From assembly GCF_014174255.1 (NCBI RefSeq), contig NZ_JABEQJ010000036.1:1-47318 (forward strand): 47,318 bases of DNA, read 5' to 3'. The DNA is from Gluconacetobacter sacchari (lineage in GTDB: Bacteria > Pseudomonadota > Alphaproteobacteria > Acetobacterales > Acetobacteraceae). Each line of letters opens with the position of its first letter. The stretch's first letter is position 1. The notes beneath the pieces were generated by a model. That model did no database searches. It worked only from the letters and a program-made list of their open reading frames with translations, and had not been told where the DNA came from. The position numbers and the translations under genes are program-made. This document shows positions 14,124 to 22,259 of this stretch, one piece after another.

Positions 14124-14410
14124 TCAGTATCCGCGCGCGGTGTCGTATAGAAGGGCTGGGCGCTGGCCTCGCTCGCACTGCGCGATGACGTCGGCGATAT
14201 AACGGGCGTGGTCCTCGCGCGAGGCTTCCGACGCCGCGTGGGGTGTGATGGTGATTCGGGGATGGTCCCACAGGGGCGAGCGGGTATCCAGCGGTTCGTG
14301 ACGGAAGACGTCCAGCACCGCGCCGCCCAGATGGCCGGAATCGAGGGCGGCGGCCTGCCCGAGATGGCCGAAACCCATGATTCCGACGGGGGTTTCGGCG
14401 GCGACCCGGG
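14124..14410 (-). pseudogene. D-isomer 2-hydroxyacid dehydrogenase (GhrA-like) remnant
   Basis: The C-terminal end of a GhrA-type glyoxylate/hydroxypyruvate reductase is intact in frame: ALDSGHLGGAVLDVFRHEPL, SPLWDHPRITITPHAAS and a closing ARGY. Directly before it stands VGIMGFGHLGQA, the NAD(P)-binding glycine motif, which normally lies about 100 residues earlier. An internal deletion has therefore joined the two, and everything N-terminal to the Rossmann motif is missing. The truncated 5' end meets the truncated 5' end of the LysR remnant on the other strand. Confidence 0.75.
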
Positions 14411-14446
14411 TAATCAGGTCCCGTCGGAAGATATGGCGTTCCTGCG

Positions 14447-14736
14447 GACATGTTGTCCGAGGATTTCGTGACCTATGATGCCGACCAGGTCGGCGCGCCC
14501 CTGTCGTTCCTGACATGGTTTCGCGAGACGGAGGGATTCAACGGCCGGCCGGTCGCGTCATCGGCTGCCTGCCGGAGCATATCGCGCAGCCCGATGTGGA
14601 GAACGGCCAGCTCTGGCGGCTACCGCCCAAGGCCGGGGTCGCCGATGCCGATATCCGCCTGATATGGAATGAGGCTGCGCAATATTCCAGGGCCGAGCAG
14701 ACCTTCATCGACGAAATGAACAAGTTCTTTTCCTGA
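14447..14736 (+). pseudogene. LysR-family regulator C-terminal remnant
   Basis: Two frame-shifted parts of a LysR effector-binding domain: DMLSEDFVTYDADQVGAPLS with FLTWFRETEGFNGRPVASS, then GCLPEHIAQPDVENGQLWRL and IRLIWNEAAQYSRAEQTFID ending at 14736. A deletion of roughly 40 bases separates them, and the DNA-binding N-terminus is absent. It was probably divergent to the adjacent dehydrogenase and may have regulated it. Confidence 0.65.
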
Positions 14737-14835
14737 CGGGGGCATGTGCCAGGCGCGGTCAGGCGGGCCCCGGTGTGAGGGGCGCGCACCCAGCCTGCCG
14801 GCCAACGATACCGATCGGTCCTGTGGCCCCCGGTC

Positions 14836-17733
14836 CTACTGGAGTTCCAGGCGAATGCCGCCGCGGAAGGTCCGTCCGAGCAGGCTGCTGTAGGTGCTGT
14901 CGGCGGCGAGGCCGCTTTCGGGCACGATGACCGGACCCGCATTGGCCAGGTTGGTGACATTCAGGAAGACCTGCATGTTGCCGAAATTACTGTATTTGAG
15001 CTTGTAGGTGAAGTTCATGTCGAAATAGAAGTTTCCCTTGACATGATTGTAGTCGATCGTTGGGAAGTAGGCGTTGTAGGCGGGGCAGTTGGTGGTGCAT
15101 TGCACGTAGCTGTTCGAATAGTTGCCGGCGCTGATGCCGCGGGCGACGGCGGTCACGTTGAAGCGGGACGTGTCGTAGGACGCCGAGAAGCGATAGATCC
15201 ATTTCGGCGGCCCGGTGGTGATGTCGCCCGCCGTGTCGATCGCGGGGCTGAGGCCGGAATCGGCGACATAGCTGAGATAGTTGCTGGCCTGACCGTGCAG
15301 CGTGAAGAACCCGTCCGCCTTGGGCAAAATACGACGGACCGGGAACTGGTATGTCGCGTCGATGTCGATGCCGCTGGTCGTGATCTGGCTGAAATTGAAG
15401 GGGCTGGCGCTGAAGAGCAGGTCGCGCTGGCCCGAGGGGTCGGGGCGGAACGCGGAGCAGAAGCTCTGATTGCCCTGGTAGCACTGATCGATGATATCCT
15501 GCGAGTAGAACTGCTGGATGGCGTTTTTCAGCCTGGTATGGAACCAGTCCACCGAGATGGAAAGACCGGGCGCGAAGCGCGGCGTGATGACCGAGCCGAC
15601 CACCGTGGTATCGGCTTTTTCAGGCTTGAGCTGGCTATTGCCCGTCGTCGTTTCCAGGACGGTGTCGGTGTTTCCGGTCCAGGGGTCCAGGACGGTGGTC
15701 GTGCGCGATGTTCCGGCCTGGTACAGCTCGTTGATGTTCGGGGCGCGGATGTCACGCGATCGGGTGGCACGGAACAGGATGTCCGGGACGGGCTGCCAGA
15801 CGGCGCCGATTTTCCATGTCGTGACGTAGCCGGACGTGGAATAGTCGGTGCCGCGCACCGCGCCGTTGAAGGAAAGCCCCCTGGCGAGGGGAACGTTCGT
15901 TTCGAGATAGGCTTCCTTGACATCGTAGCTGCCGAAGGTCGGCAGGAAGTTGCCGACCGACCAGCCCGACTGATATTGCGCCGGCACGTAGCCGGAGACC
16001 CTTTCGTCCCGGTATTCGCCGCCCACGGCGACGTTCACGTCGCCGGCCCAGGTGGCGAAGGGCGTCATGGACAGGTTGACGCCTGAAACGATTTCCTCGA
16101 ATTTTTCGTCGCGCCAGGGATTGCCCAGCGCATAGTCGATGGACGATGCCGACATCACGCCGGTGCCCAGCCAGTCGATCGGCGAGCAGCCATTGCCCGG
16201 GCTGGTCAGCGTCGAACGGCATACGATCGTGCTGGCCGGGATGCCGGCGGCGTTGCCCGCGGGCGCGCGCACGGCGTCGGTCGCGTTCGCGATCCTGGAC
16301 GTGTTCATGACGTTGTAGATCTGTTCGTGCGTGCGTGTGGCGCTGTACTGGGCGTAGGCGCTCCAGGAGGCGCGCTTGCCGAACATGGTGAAATTGCCCT
16401 CGCCTCCGAACGTGTAGCGCTGCACGTTCCGCCGGTTGTCGGTCCTGCGATAGGGCATGTCATGGGCCGTCGTGCCCAGTGTCGCGGACGAGACCCCCTG
16501 GAGCGCGTCCGGGCCCAGCGCATCCATCAGATAGGCATTGTCGCCCTTCAGCTTGATGGTGGTGAGATATTGCGGGCCGGCGTTATAGATATACTCGCTC
16601 TCGTTATAGGCGCCTTCCGCATACAATGTCATCCACGGGGCCACGTCGTAGCTGACGCGGCCGTAGAGGTTCTTCCGGTCGCTGCCGGGGGACAGGCCGA
16701 TATTGCGGCCATTGTCCGCCAGGGCATAATCGCCGCCGAGCGACGTGGTGGATGTCGAGTACGAGCCGTAATTATAGTGGTTAACGCTGCCGCCCGGTCC
16801 GAAATAGAGCCCCCTCAGCGAATTGGCGACCGGCCCGACCGACGCGTTGATGATGCCGCCCGGCAGGGCATTGTTGGTTCCGGCAGGGCCCCGCACGATA
16901 TAGTAGGGCTGGCCGTTGCCCGCCGCATAGGCGGGGTTGGCGATGATCCGGCTGTCGTTCTCGTTCCATGAGCGGGTCACGCTGTAGATGCCGTCCTGGT
17001 GCGCATAGTCGCCGCTCAGCAGCACATGGCCCTTGTCGTGGGCGAAGCCGAAGCCACCCGCGACCGAGGTCGAGTAGTTGGTGCCGTCGCCGTAGGTCGA
17101 GACGCCCGAATCGGCATTGACCTTCAGGCCGGTATAGGTCTTGTCGAGTATGAAGTTGGTCACGCCCGCGACGGCGTCCGAGCCATATTGCGCGGATGCG
17201 CCGCCCGTCACGACGTCCACCCTCTTCACGAGCTGTTGCGGCAGCGTGTTGATATCGACGATGCCCGTGATGGCGGACGGCGCGGTACGCCGGCCGTCGA
17301 GCAGCACGAGCGAACGGACCGCGCCGAGATTGCGCAGGTTGAGGGCATTGATGCCCGCCGTCCCGCCACTGAGCGCCAGGCGGGAGTTCTGCGGCGTCGT
17401 GCTGCCCGCGAACTGGGGCAGCTCGTTGACGAGATCCGCGAGATTGTTGGTCGGCGACTGGTTCTGGATGTCGCTCAGCGTCAGGGTGCTGACGGGTGTC
17501 GGCGTCTTGGCATGGGCGTTGGCGATCCGGCTTCCGGTCACCGTGATCACTTCGTCGTTCGTCGATTTGCCCGCTATGGGCGCGCCGGGTGACGTGTTCG
17601 CGTTTCCGCTTTTCCTGGCCTTGGCGTCTTTGGTCTCTGTATCCGACACGGGCGCGGCGGATGCCGTGTTGAGGGAAATAACGGCTGCTCCGACGAGAAG
17701 TGATAGTTTACTCAGACGCCGAACGACGAACAT
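14836..17733 (-). CDS. TonB-dependent outer-membrane receptor
   Basis: A 965-aa TonB-dependent receptor. Signal peptide MFVVRRLSKLSLLVGAAVIS to about residue 26 (NTASA then APVS); a TonB-box/plug start at DEVITVTGSRI; the plug continues with ALNLRNLGAVRSLVLLDGRR, DINTLPQQLVKRVDVVTGGA and SAQYGSDAVAGVTNFIL. The rest is a large barrel ending TFRGGIRLELQ, without the usual terminal phenylalanine. The start at 17733 has GGGAGA upstream; the longer frame to 17772 would prefix the signal peptide. This plug type is common in receptors for saccharides or other organic substrates, but the substrate cannot be told. It has no transport partner genes beside it and borders the decayed zone. Confidence 0.9.
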   Translation of the reverse strand: MFVVRRLSKLSLLVGAAVISLNTASAAPVSDTETKDAKARKSGNANTSPGAPIAGKSTNDEVITVTGSRIANAHAKTPTPVSTLTLSDIQNQSPTNNLADLVNELPQFAGSTTPQNSRLALSGGTAGINALNLRNLGAVRSLVLLDGRRTAPSAITGIVDINTLPQQLVKRVDVVTGGASAQYGSDAVAGVTNFILDKTYTGLKVNADSGVSTYGDGTNYSTSVAGGFGFAHDKGHVLLSGDYAHQDGIYSVTRSWNENDSRIIANPAYAAGNGQPYYIVRGPAGTNNALPGGIINASVGPVANSLRGLYFGPGGSVNHYNYGSYSTSTTSLGGDYALADNGRNIGLSPGSDRKNLYGRVSYDVAPWMTLYAEGAYNESEYIYNAGPQYLTTIKLKGDNAYLMDALGPDALQGVSSATLGTTAHDMPYRRTDNRRNVQRYTFGGEGNFTMFGKRASWSAYAQYSATRTHEQIYNVMNTSRIANATDAVRAPAGNAAGIPASTIVCRSTLTSPGNGCSPIDWLGTGVMSASSIDYALGNPWRDEKFEEIVSGVNLSMTPFATWAGDVNVAVGGEYRDERVSGYVPAQYQSGWSVGNFLPTFGSYDVKEAYLETNVPLARGLSFNGAVRGTDYSTSGYVTTWKIGAVWQPVPDILFRATRSRDIRAPNINELYQAGTSRTTTVLDPWTGNTDTVLETTTGNSQLKPEKADTTVVGSVITPRFAPGLSISVDWFHTRLKNAIQQFYSQDIIDQCYQGNQSFCSAFRPDPSGQRDLLFSASPFNFSQITTSGIDIDATYQFPVRRILPKADGFFTLHGQASNYLSYVADSGLSPAIDTAGDITTGPPKWIYRFSASYDTSRFNVTAVARGISAGNYSNSYVQCTTNCPAYNAYFPTIDYNHVKGNFYFDMNFTYKLKYSNFGNMQVFLNVTNLANAGPVIVPESGLAADSTYSSLLGRTFRGGIRLELQ

Positions 17734-17927
17734 AAAAATATCTCCCACACGCGCAAAGCGACCGCGTATCACTTCATTATGATTTCATATCAAATGTAAA
17801 TTCGGGGATAGCTTATGTCGATATCGAAATTACATGCACTCAATAACTCTGGGTTAAGGTCTGTGGATCGAATCCGGAGCGGCCTCGATGGCCGGTGCAT
17901 GGTGCTGACGCGCGGCGCGGGCGCCCG
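17734..17927. promoter_or_regulatory. AT-rich promoter region of the TonB-dependent receptor
   Basis: An AT-rich island in GC-rich surroundings. On the minus strand TTTACA (17800-17795) and TAATGA (17779-17774), 15 bases apart, are a possible -35/-10 pair for the receptor gene. The right part, 17840-17927, is downstream of the glycosyltransferase stop. No clear Fur-type palindrome was seen. Confidence 0.3.
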
Positions 17928-20732
17928 TCAGGCCCGGCTTCTCGCCTCCGGCGCGGTCAGGCGGACCCAGGGGTGGCGGGCGCGCAGCAGGGCGACCACG
18001 CGTGCCTTGTGGGCCGCGCGCTCGGTGACGGTGTCGGTCATCGCAGCGTCGTGGACGCGGTATTCGGCCAGGATCTCGGGCACCTGCACGCCGGCGATGC
18101 CCAGTTCGGCCAGCGAACACCACAGATCGTAATCCTCCCACCCCATCGCGTCGCGCGATACGTAGTAGCCGCCGGCCGCCGCCCAGGCCCATTTCGCCAC
18201 CAGCGCCATCGCATCGACGACATTGCCGCCGACCAGCCGGCCCGGATGCCAGGGTTGCTCGCCCATTACCCCGTCGGCCCGGCCGAAACGGCGGATGATC
18301 GGGTGGGCGAAACCCGCCTCCTGCGCCCGGGCGGCCTCCAGCAGGCGGCCGCAGGCGTCGGGCAGCAGGCGGTTGTCGGCATCCAGTTGCAGGACATACT
18401 CGGTCTCGGCGGCGGCCATGCCGATGTTGCGCGCGCCGCCCAGCCCCGCATTGGCGCGCGCGCGCAGGAATTGCAGCCGGTTGAAGCGCATGCCGTGGCG
18501 GGCCATCCAGCCGCTGACCAGGGTTGGCGTGTCGTCGGTCGAGCCGTCATCCACCACGATCAGGTCCAGCGGTTCCAGCGTCTGGCGGCGGACGGACTCC
18601 AGGGCCTCGATGACGTGGTCGGCATATTGATAGGCGGTGATGACGACGCTGACGGCCGCCTGCCGCAACTGGTCGTGGTGCAGCAGGGTCTCGCTGTCGG
18701 GGATGGATGGCAGGGCGCGGACCCGGCCGGCGCCGCGTGCCAGCGCCAGCGCCCCGGACCGCGCGGCGGCCTGACCGCCCGTCAGGCCGCCGATCGCGTT
18801 TTCCAGCAGCGCGGCCTGGCGCTGCGGGCCGTATTCCCACAGCACGGTGTGCAGCGCGTCGCGCGCCATGCGGGCGCGCAGGGCGGGGCGGTCCACCAGC
18901 CCGAGCAGCGCGTACTCCCATTCCGCGTCGCTGTCGGCCAGCAGGCCGGTGACGCCGTCGCGGATCGCGGCGCGGAAAGGCGGCGTGGGCGAGGCGACGG
19001 TGCAGGCGCCGGCCAGGGCGGCTTCGAAGAATTTCAGCTCGCTCTTGGCCTCGCAGAATGGATTGCCGGTCTCCAGCGGCGCGATGGAGATGTCCAGCCG
19101 CGCCAGTTCGTCGGGCAGGGCGTCCAGCGTGACCATGTCCCGCCATTCGATCTGGGCGGCGCGGGCGTGCAGGGCGGGGAATTCCTCGGTCAGCAGCAGC
19201 GGGCGACCGCCCCCGGGCTCGCGGAACAGGACCAGCCGGACCTCCGGCCGCTGGTCCATGACCGCCAGCACGCCCGGCAGGGCGCGGGCGAAATCGCGCT
19301 GGTGGGTACGCGATCCGGTGGCGTAGCCGATCCGCACCAGCCCGTCGGGCAGCGTGGCGGCGCGGCGGCGGGCGGCCAGGCGCGACCTGGCCAGCGTCGG
19401 CTGGTCATGGATGTTGGGCACCACCATCGTCAGGCTGGTGTAGGGGCGCATCCGGTCGGCCAGGCTGTCGGTGGTGGCGATGCCGAAATCGCAGAGCCGC
19501 AGGGTCCGCTGCATGTCGTCATACATGCGCTCGATCCGCGCCACCGGGGCGTCGCTGAGGCGGATGCCGTCGATCACGTCGCCACGGGCCAGCGCGGGTT
19601 CGAACACCAGGTCGTCGGCATCGAAGGCCAGCAGCGCGCCGCGCGCGCGCGCCAGGCCGATCAGCGTATCGACATGGCCGCTATATTCCACGCGCCACAG
19701 CACGATCAGGTCGGCCCATGCGATGTCCTCGGGGCCGACGGCGGCGCAGTCGCGACAGCGGGTGTCGTAGCCGGCCGCGCGGCAGGCGGCGGCGTTGCGA
19801 TCGACACGATAGGTCGTGCCCGGCGTCGCCGGCTCGCCGGAGACGAACAGGACCGTGCGGATCGGCCGGCGGGCGGGCTGGGGCGCGGGCGTTTGCGGGG
19901 CGGCGGGGCGCGGGCGGGCCAGGCGCGCCCACAGGGTCGGCGCGGGCGGCGGGGCGGGTGCCGGGGTGGGGGCCGGTGCCGGGGCGGGCGGGAGGTCGAG
20001 GGCGGACGCGTGGCGGTCGCGCTCCAGCCGCAATTCCATGAGGTCCAGCCGGGTTCGGCTGAGGGCGGCCCGGGTCCGGGCCAGTTCCGCCCGGCTGTCG
20101 GCCAGGGCGCGGCGGGTGGCCCAATGCGCGCCGATGGCGGCGAAGCGGCTGGCCAGGTTGGCGGCCACGCCGTCGCCATGCGTCCGGTTCAGCGCGCCGC
20201 ACAGGGATGCCAGCGGATCGGCGCGGCCCTTTCCGGGGACGGCCAGGACCAGGCCCCCGCCCAGCGGCAGGGTGGCGGCCGGGATGTCGGCCAGCCAGCC
20301 CAGCCACGCGGCATGCCGGTCGCTCGCGCGATCCAGCCCGTGCAGCAGCAGCGCGCCGCGCGCCGATAGCAGCGGGGCCAGCAGATGCGGCGCCGGCTCG
20401 CCGGCTTCCATCGGCGGCAGGGAAACCCACAGCAGGTCGCAGGCGCCGGCGGCGATCCGCTCGGGCGCGGCATGGCAGGCCATCGGCAGGCGCAGCCGGC
20501 GCGCCCGTTCGTCGAGCAGCGCGCGCAGGGCCGGTCGCTCCGGGACCAGGCCGACGAGGTGGGGCCGGGCGAGGGTGACGACCCAGCCCAGGAACGGCAG
20601 CACCGCATTGATGGCGGGGTCGGGGTCCAGGTCCGGGGGCGTCATGAAATAGGGATCGAGCGCGTCGCATCCCAGCAATTCAGGGCCGCCCGCCAGAGGT
20701 TGGACGAGGGGGTGCCAGTCGTCTGCGTCCAT
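17928..20732 (-). CDS. Giant multidomain glycosyltransferase (coiled coil + GT-B + GT2)
   Basis: A 934-aa protein. Residues 1-200 are an unassigned alpha/beta region; 206-240 form an Arg/Leu-rich coiled coil (ADSRAELARTRAALSRTRLD); 247-289 are a Pro/Ala linker. From about 291 there is a GT-B-like domain (RTVLFVSGEPATPGTTYR, DADDLVFEPALARG, KSELKFFEAALAGACTVASP). From about 660 there is a GT2 domain with VSVVITAYQYADHVIEALES, LIVVDDGSTDDTP, the metal-binding LQLDADNRLLPDA and GWEDYDLWCSLAELG. Two catalytic modules suggest stepwise glycan assembly. It is transcribed away from the RTX-like gene at 20898, sharing a 165-base intergenic region. Cytoplasmic; acceptor unknown. Confidence 0.85.
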   Translation of the reverse strand: MDADDWHPLVQPLAGGPELLGCDALDPYFMTPPDLDPDPAINAVLPFLGWVVTLARPHLVGLVPERPALRALLDERARRLRLPMACHAAPERIAAGACDLLWVSLPPMEAGEPAPHLLAPLLSARGALLLHGLDRASDRHAAWLGWLADIPAATLPLGGGLVLAVPGKGRADPLASLCGALNRTHGDGVAANLASRFAAIGAHWATRRALADSRAELARTRAALSRTRLDLMELRLERDRHASALDLPPAPAPAPTPAPAPPPAPTLWARLARPRPAAPQTPAPQPARRPIRTVLFVSGEPATPGTTYRVDRNAAACRAAGYDTRCRDCAAVGPEDIAWADLIVLWRVEYSGHVDTLIGLARARGALLAFDADDLVFEPALARGDVIDGIRLSDAPVARIERMYDDMQRTLRLCDFGIATTDSLADRMRPYTSLTMVVPNIHDQPTLARSRLAARRRAATLPDGLVRIGYATGSRTHQRDFARALPGVLAVMDQRPEVRLVLFREPGGGRPLLLTEEFPALHARAAQIEWRDMVTLDALPDELARLDISIAPLETGNPFCEAKSELKFFEAALAGACTVASPTPPFRAAIRDGVTGLLADSDAEWEYALLGLVDRPALRARMARDALHTVLWEYGPQRQAALLENAIGGLTGGQAAARSGALALARGAGRVRALPSIPDSETLLHHDQLRQAAVSVVITAYQYADHVIEALESVRRQTLEPLDLIVVDDGSTDDTPTLVSGWMARHGMRFNRLQFLRARANAGLGGARNIGMAAAETEYVLQLDADNRLLPDACGRLLEAARAQEAGFAHPIIRRFGRADGVMGEQPWHPGRLVGGNVVDAMALVAKWAWAAAGGYYVSRDAMGWEDYDLWCSLAELGIAGVQVPEILAEYRVHDAAMTDTVTERAAHKARVVALLRARHPWVRLTAPEARSRA

Positions 20733-20897
20733 GGAAATCCCGCGTGCCCCTTATTTTTCGGTCGTGGCTGATTTTTCGATTTTGTACGACAGGATGTTAA
20801 TATTTTGGGAAGGTATCCACGTTTACATGATCCCGTCATTCCGGATGGGCCGCGTCGCACGATGCGCGCCTGATCCGGTCAAGCCAGGGAGCGGGTT

Positions 20898-22250
20898 GTG
20901 GCGATTGTAACCGTGATGGGTGCCGCGGGCACGAATGTGAACGTGACGGTCGACGGCGGCGATACGCTCGCCCTGGCCAACATGTATGCGAAGACGCTGC
21001 AATCCACTGCGGCGGGCAAGAGCTTTTCGAATCTGCAAAACGGGTTCAATACCGCCGGAGGCGCCAATTCGGTGGGCGTGGTCACCGTCGGCGGCGCGTA
21101 TGCGCTGGACGGGGCCTATGTCAACATCGTGGCCGGCGCCCTGTCGTCCGGCGAGTCGGACGACTCCGTGCTGAAGGCGCCGGTCGCCATCGACGCGCGG
21201 CAGGTCACGACCCCGGTGGATGTCATTGCCGGCTCGCTGGGCGGGACGACCTTCCTGGGCGGCGCGGCGGGCGGCAGCTTCCTGGCGACGGCCGGGGACA
21301 ATGTCTTTATCGGCGGCACCGGCAATTTTACCATCGACATGGGTGCTGGCAACGATCTGATCGTGTCCGGAAACGGCAACAACACCATTAACGCCGGAAG
21401 CGGCGAAAACCAGATTTTCCTGGGGAGCGGCGCCAACTCCGTCGATTCGATGGGGTCGGACACCATCGTCGGCACCCTCGGCACCCAGTCGGTCACCATC
21501 GGTGCCGGCAGTTCGCTGGTGCAACTGGGCGCGAATGCGACAATCGTCGACACCGCCTCCAAGAGTGTCGTTTCGGTGGGAGGTGGCAGCACCGTGTCCG
21601 GCGGCGCGCAGGACCAGGTTTCGTTCACCGGGGCGTCGGGCACGATCAGCGGCGCGGTTTCCGATACGATTTCCGCGGCCGGGAATCTCCAGGTCGTCCA
21701 GGGGGTCGGCAACACGATCAGCGTCAGCGGCAGCCTGACCTTCCTGAACGGCACCGGCATGACCAGCGTGGTGGCGGGCCAGTCCACCATCTTCGGCGCG
21801 GCCGGCCTGAGCATGACGCTGGGGACGTCGGGGCCGACCCTGTTCGTGGCCAACGCGGGCAACCAGACCATCGACGGCGCGCAGGCCAGCACGCCGCTTC
21901 ATGCCTTCGCGGATGATGGCGACGTGAACTTTGTCGGCGGGTCGGGCAACGATACGCTGGTGGGCGGCACCGGCAGCGCGACGATGACGGGTGGCGCGGG
22001 CAACAATCTGTTCGCCTTCACCAACGGGCCCAGCAGCGGGGGTGACAACGTCATCACCGATTTCGGCAGCTCCGCGGGCAACCTGGTCGCGCTGTACCAG
22101 TATGGCTACCAGAACAATAACGGATTGCAGGCCATCCTGTCCGCCGCGACCGTTTCGGGCGGCAACAGCACGATCCAGTTGAGCGACCACACGCAGATCA
22201 CCTTCGTCGGCGTGACCGACCTGAAGGCCAGCGACTTCACCCTGAGCTGA
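20898..22250 (+). CDS. RTX-like Gly/Asn-rich surface or secreted protein
   Basis: A 450-aa acidic protein with no N-terminal signal peptide, starting at a GTG with GGGAG just upstream. Residues ~139-190 and ~345-370 have hemolysin-type calcium-binding nonapeptide-like runs (GAGNDLIVSGNGNNTINAGS, GGSGNDTLVGGTGSATMTGG). The middle is a long series of short beta-strand repeats with VSVGGG and ISGAVSDTIS patterns. The end, GVTDLKASDFTLS, resembles the tails of type I secreted RTX proteins. Such proteins usually leave by a TolC/ABC exporter, none of which is in the window. Glycosyltransferase genes lie on both sides. It may be an adhesin or surface-layer protein; no enzymatic domain was seen. Confidence 0.7.
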   Translation: MAIVTVMGAAGTNVNVTVDGGDTLALANMYAKTLQSTAAGKSFSNLQNGFNTAGGANSVGVVTVGGAYALDGAYVNIVAGALSSGESDDSVLKAPVAIDARQVTTPVDVIAGSLGGTTFLGGAAGGSFLATAGDNVFIGGTGNFTIDMGAGNDLIVSGNGNNTINAGSGENQIFLGSGANSVDSMGSDTIVGTLGTQSVTIGAGSSLVQLGANATIVDTASKSVVSVGGGSTVSGGAQDQVSFTGASGTISGAVSDTISAAGNLQVVQGVGNTISVSGSLTFLNGTGMTSVVAGQSTIFGAAGLSMTLGTSGPTLFVANAGNQTIDGAQASTPLHAFADDGDVNFVGGSGNDTLVGGTGSATMTGGAGNNLFAFTNGPSSGGDNVITDFGSSAGNLVALYQYGYQNNNGLQAILSAATVSGGNSTIQLSDHTQITFVGVTDLKASDFTLS

Positions 22251-22259
22251 TCGCGGGCC

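Noticed and set aside
17895-20369. An 824-codon plus-strand frame opposite the giant glycosyltransferase
   Set aside because: Composition typical of a shadow frame; the minus strand has GT-B and GT2 motifs in order.
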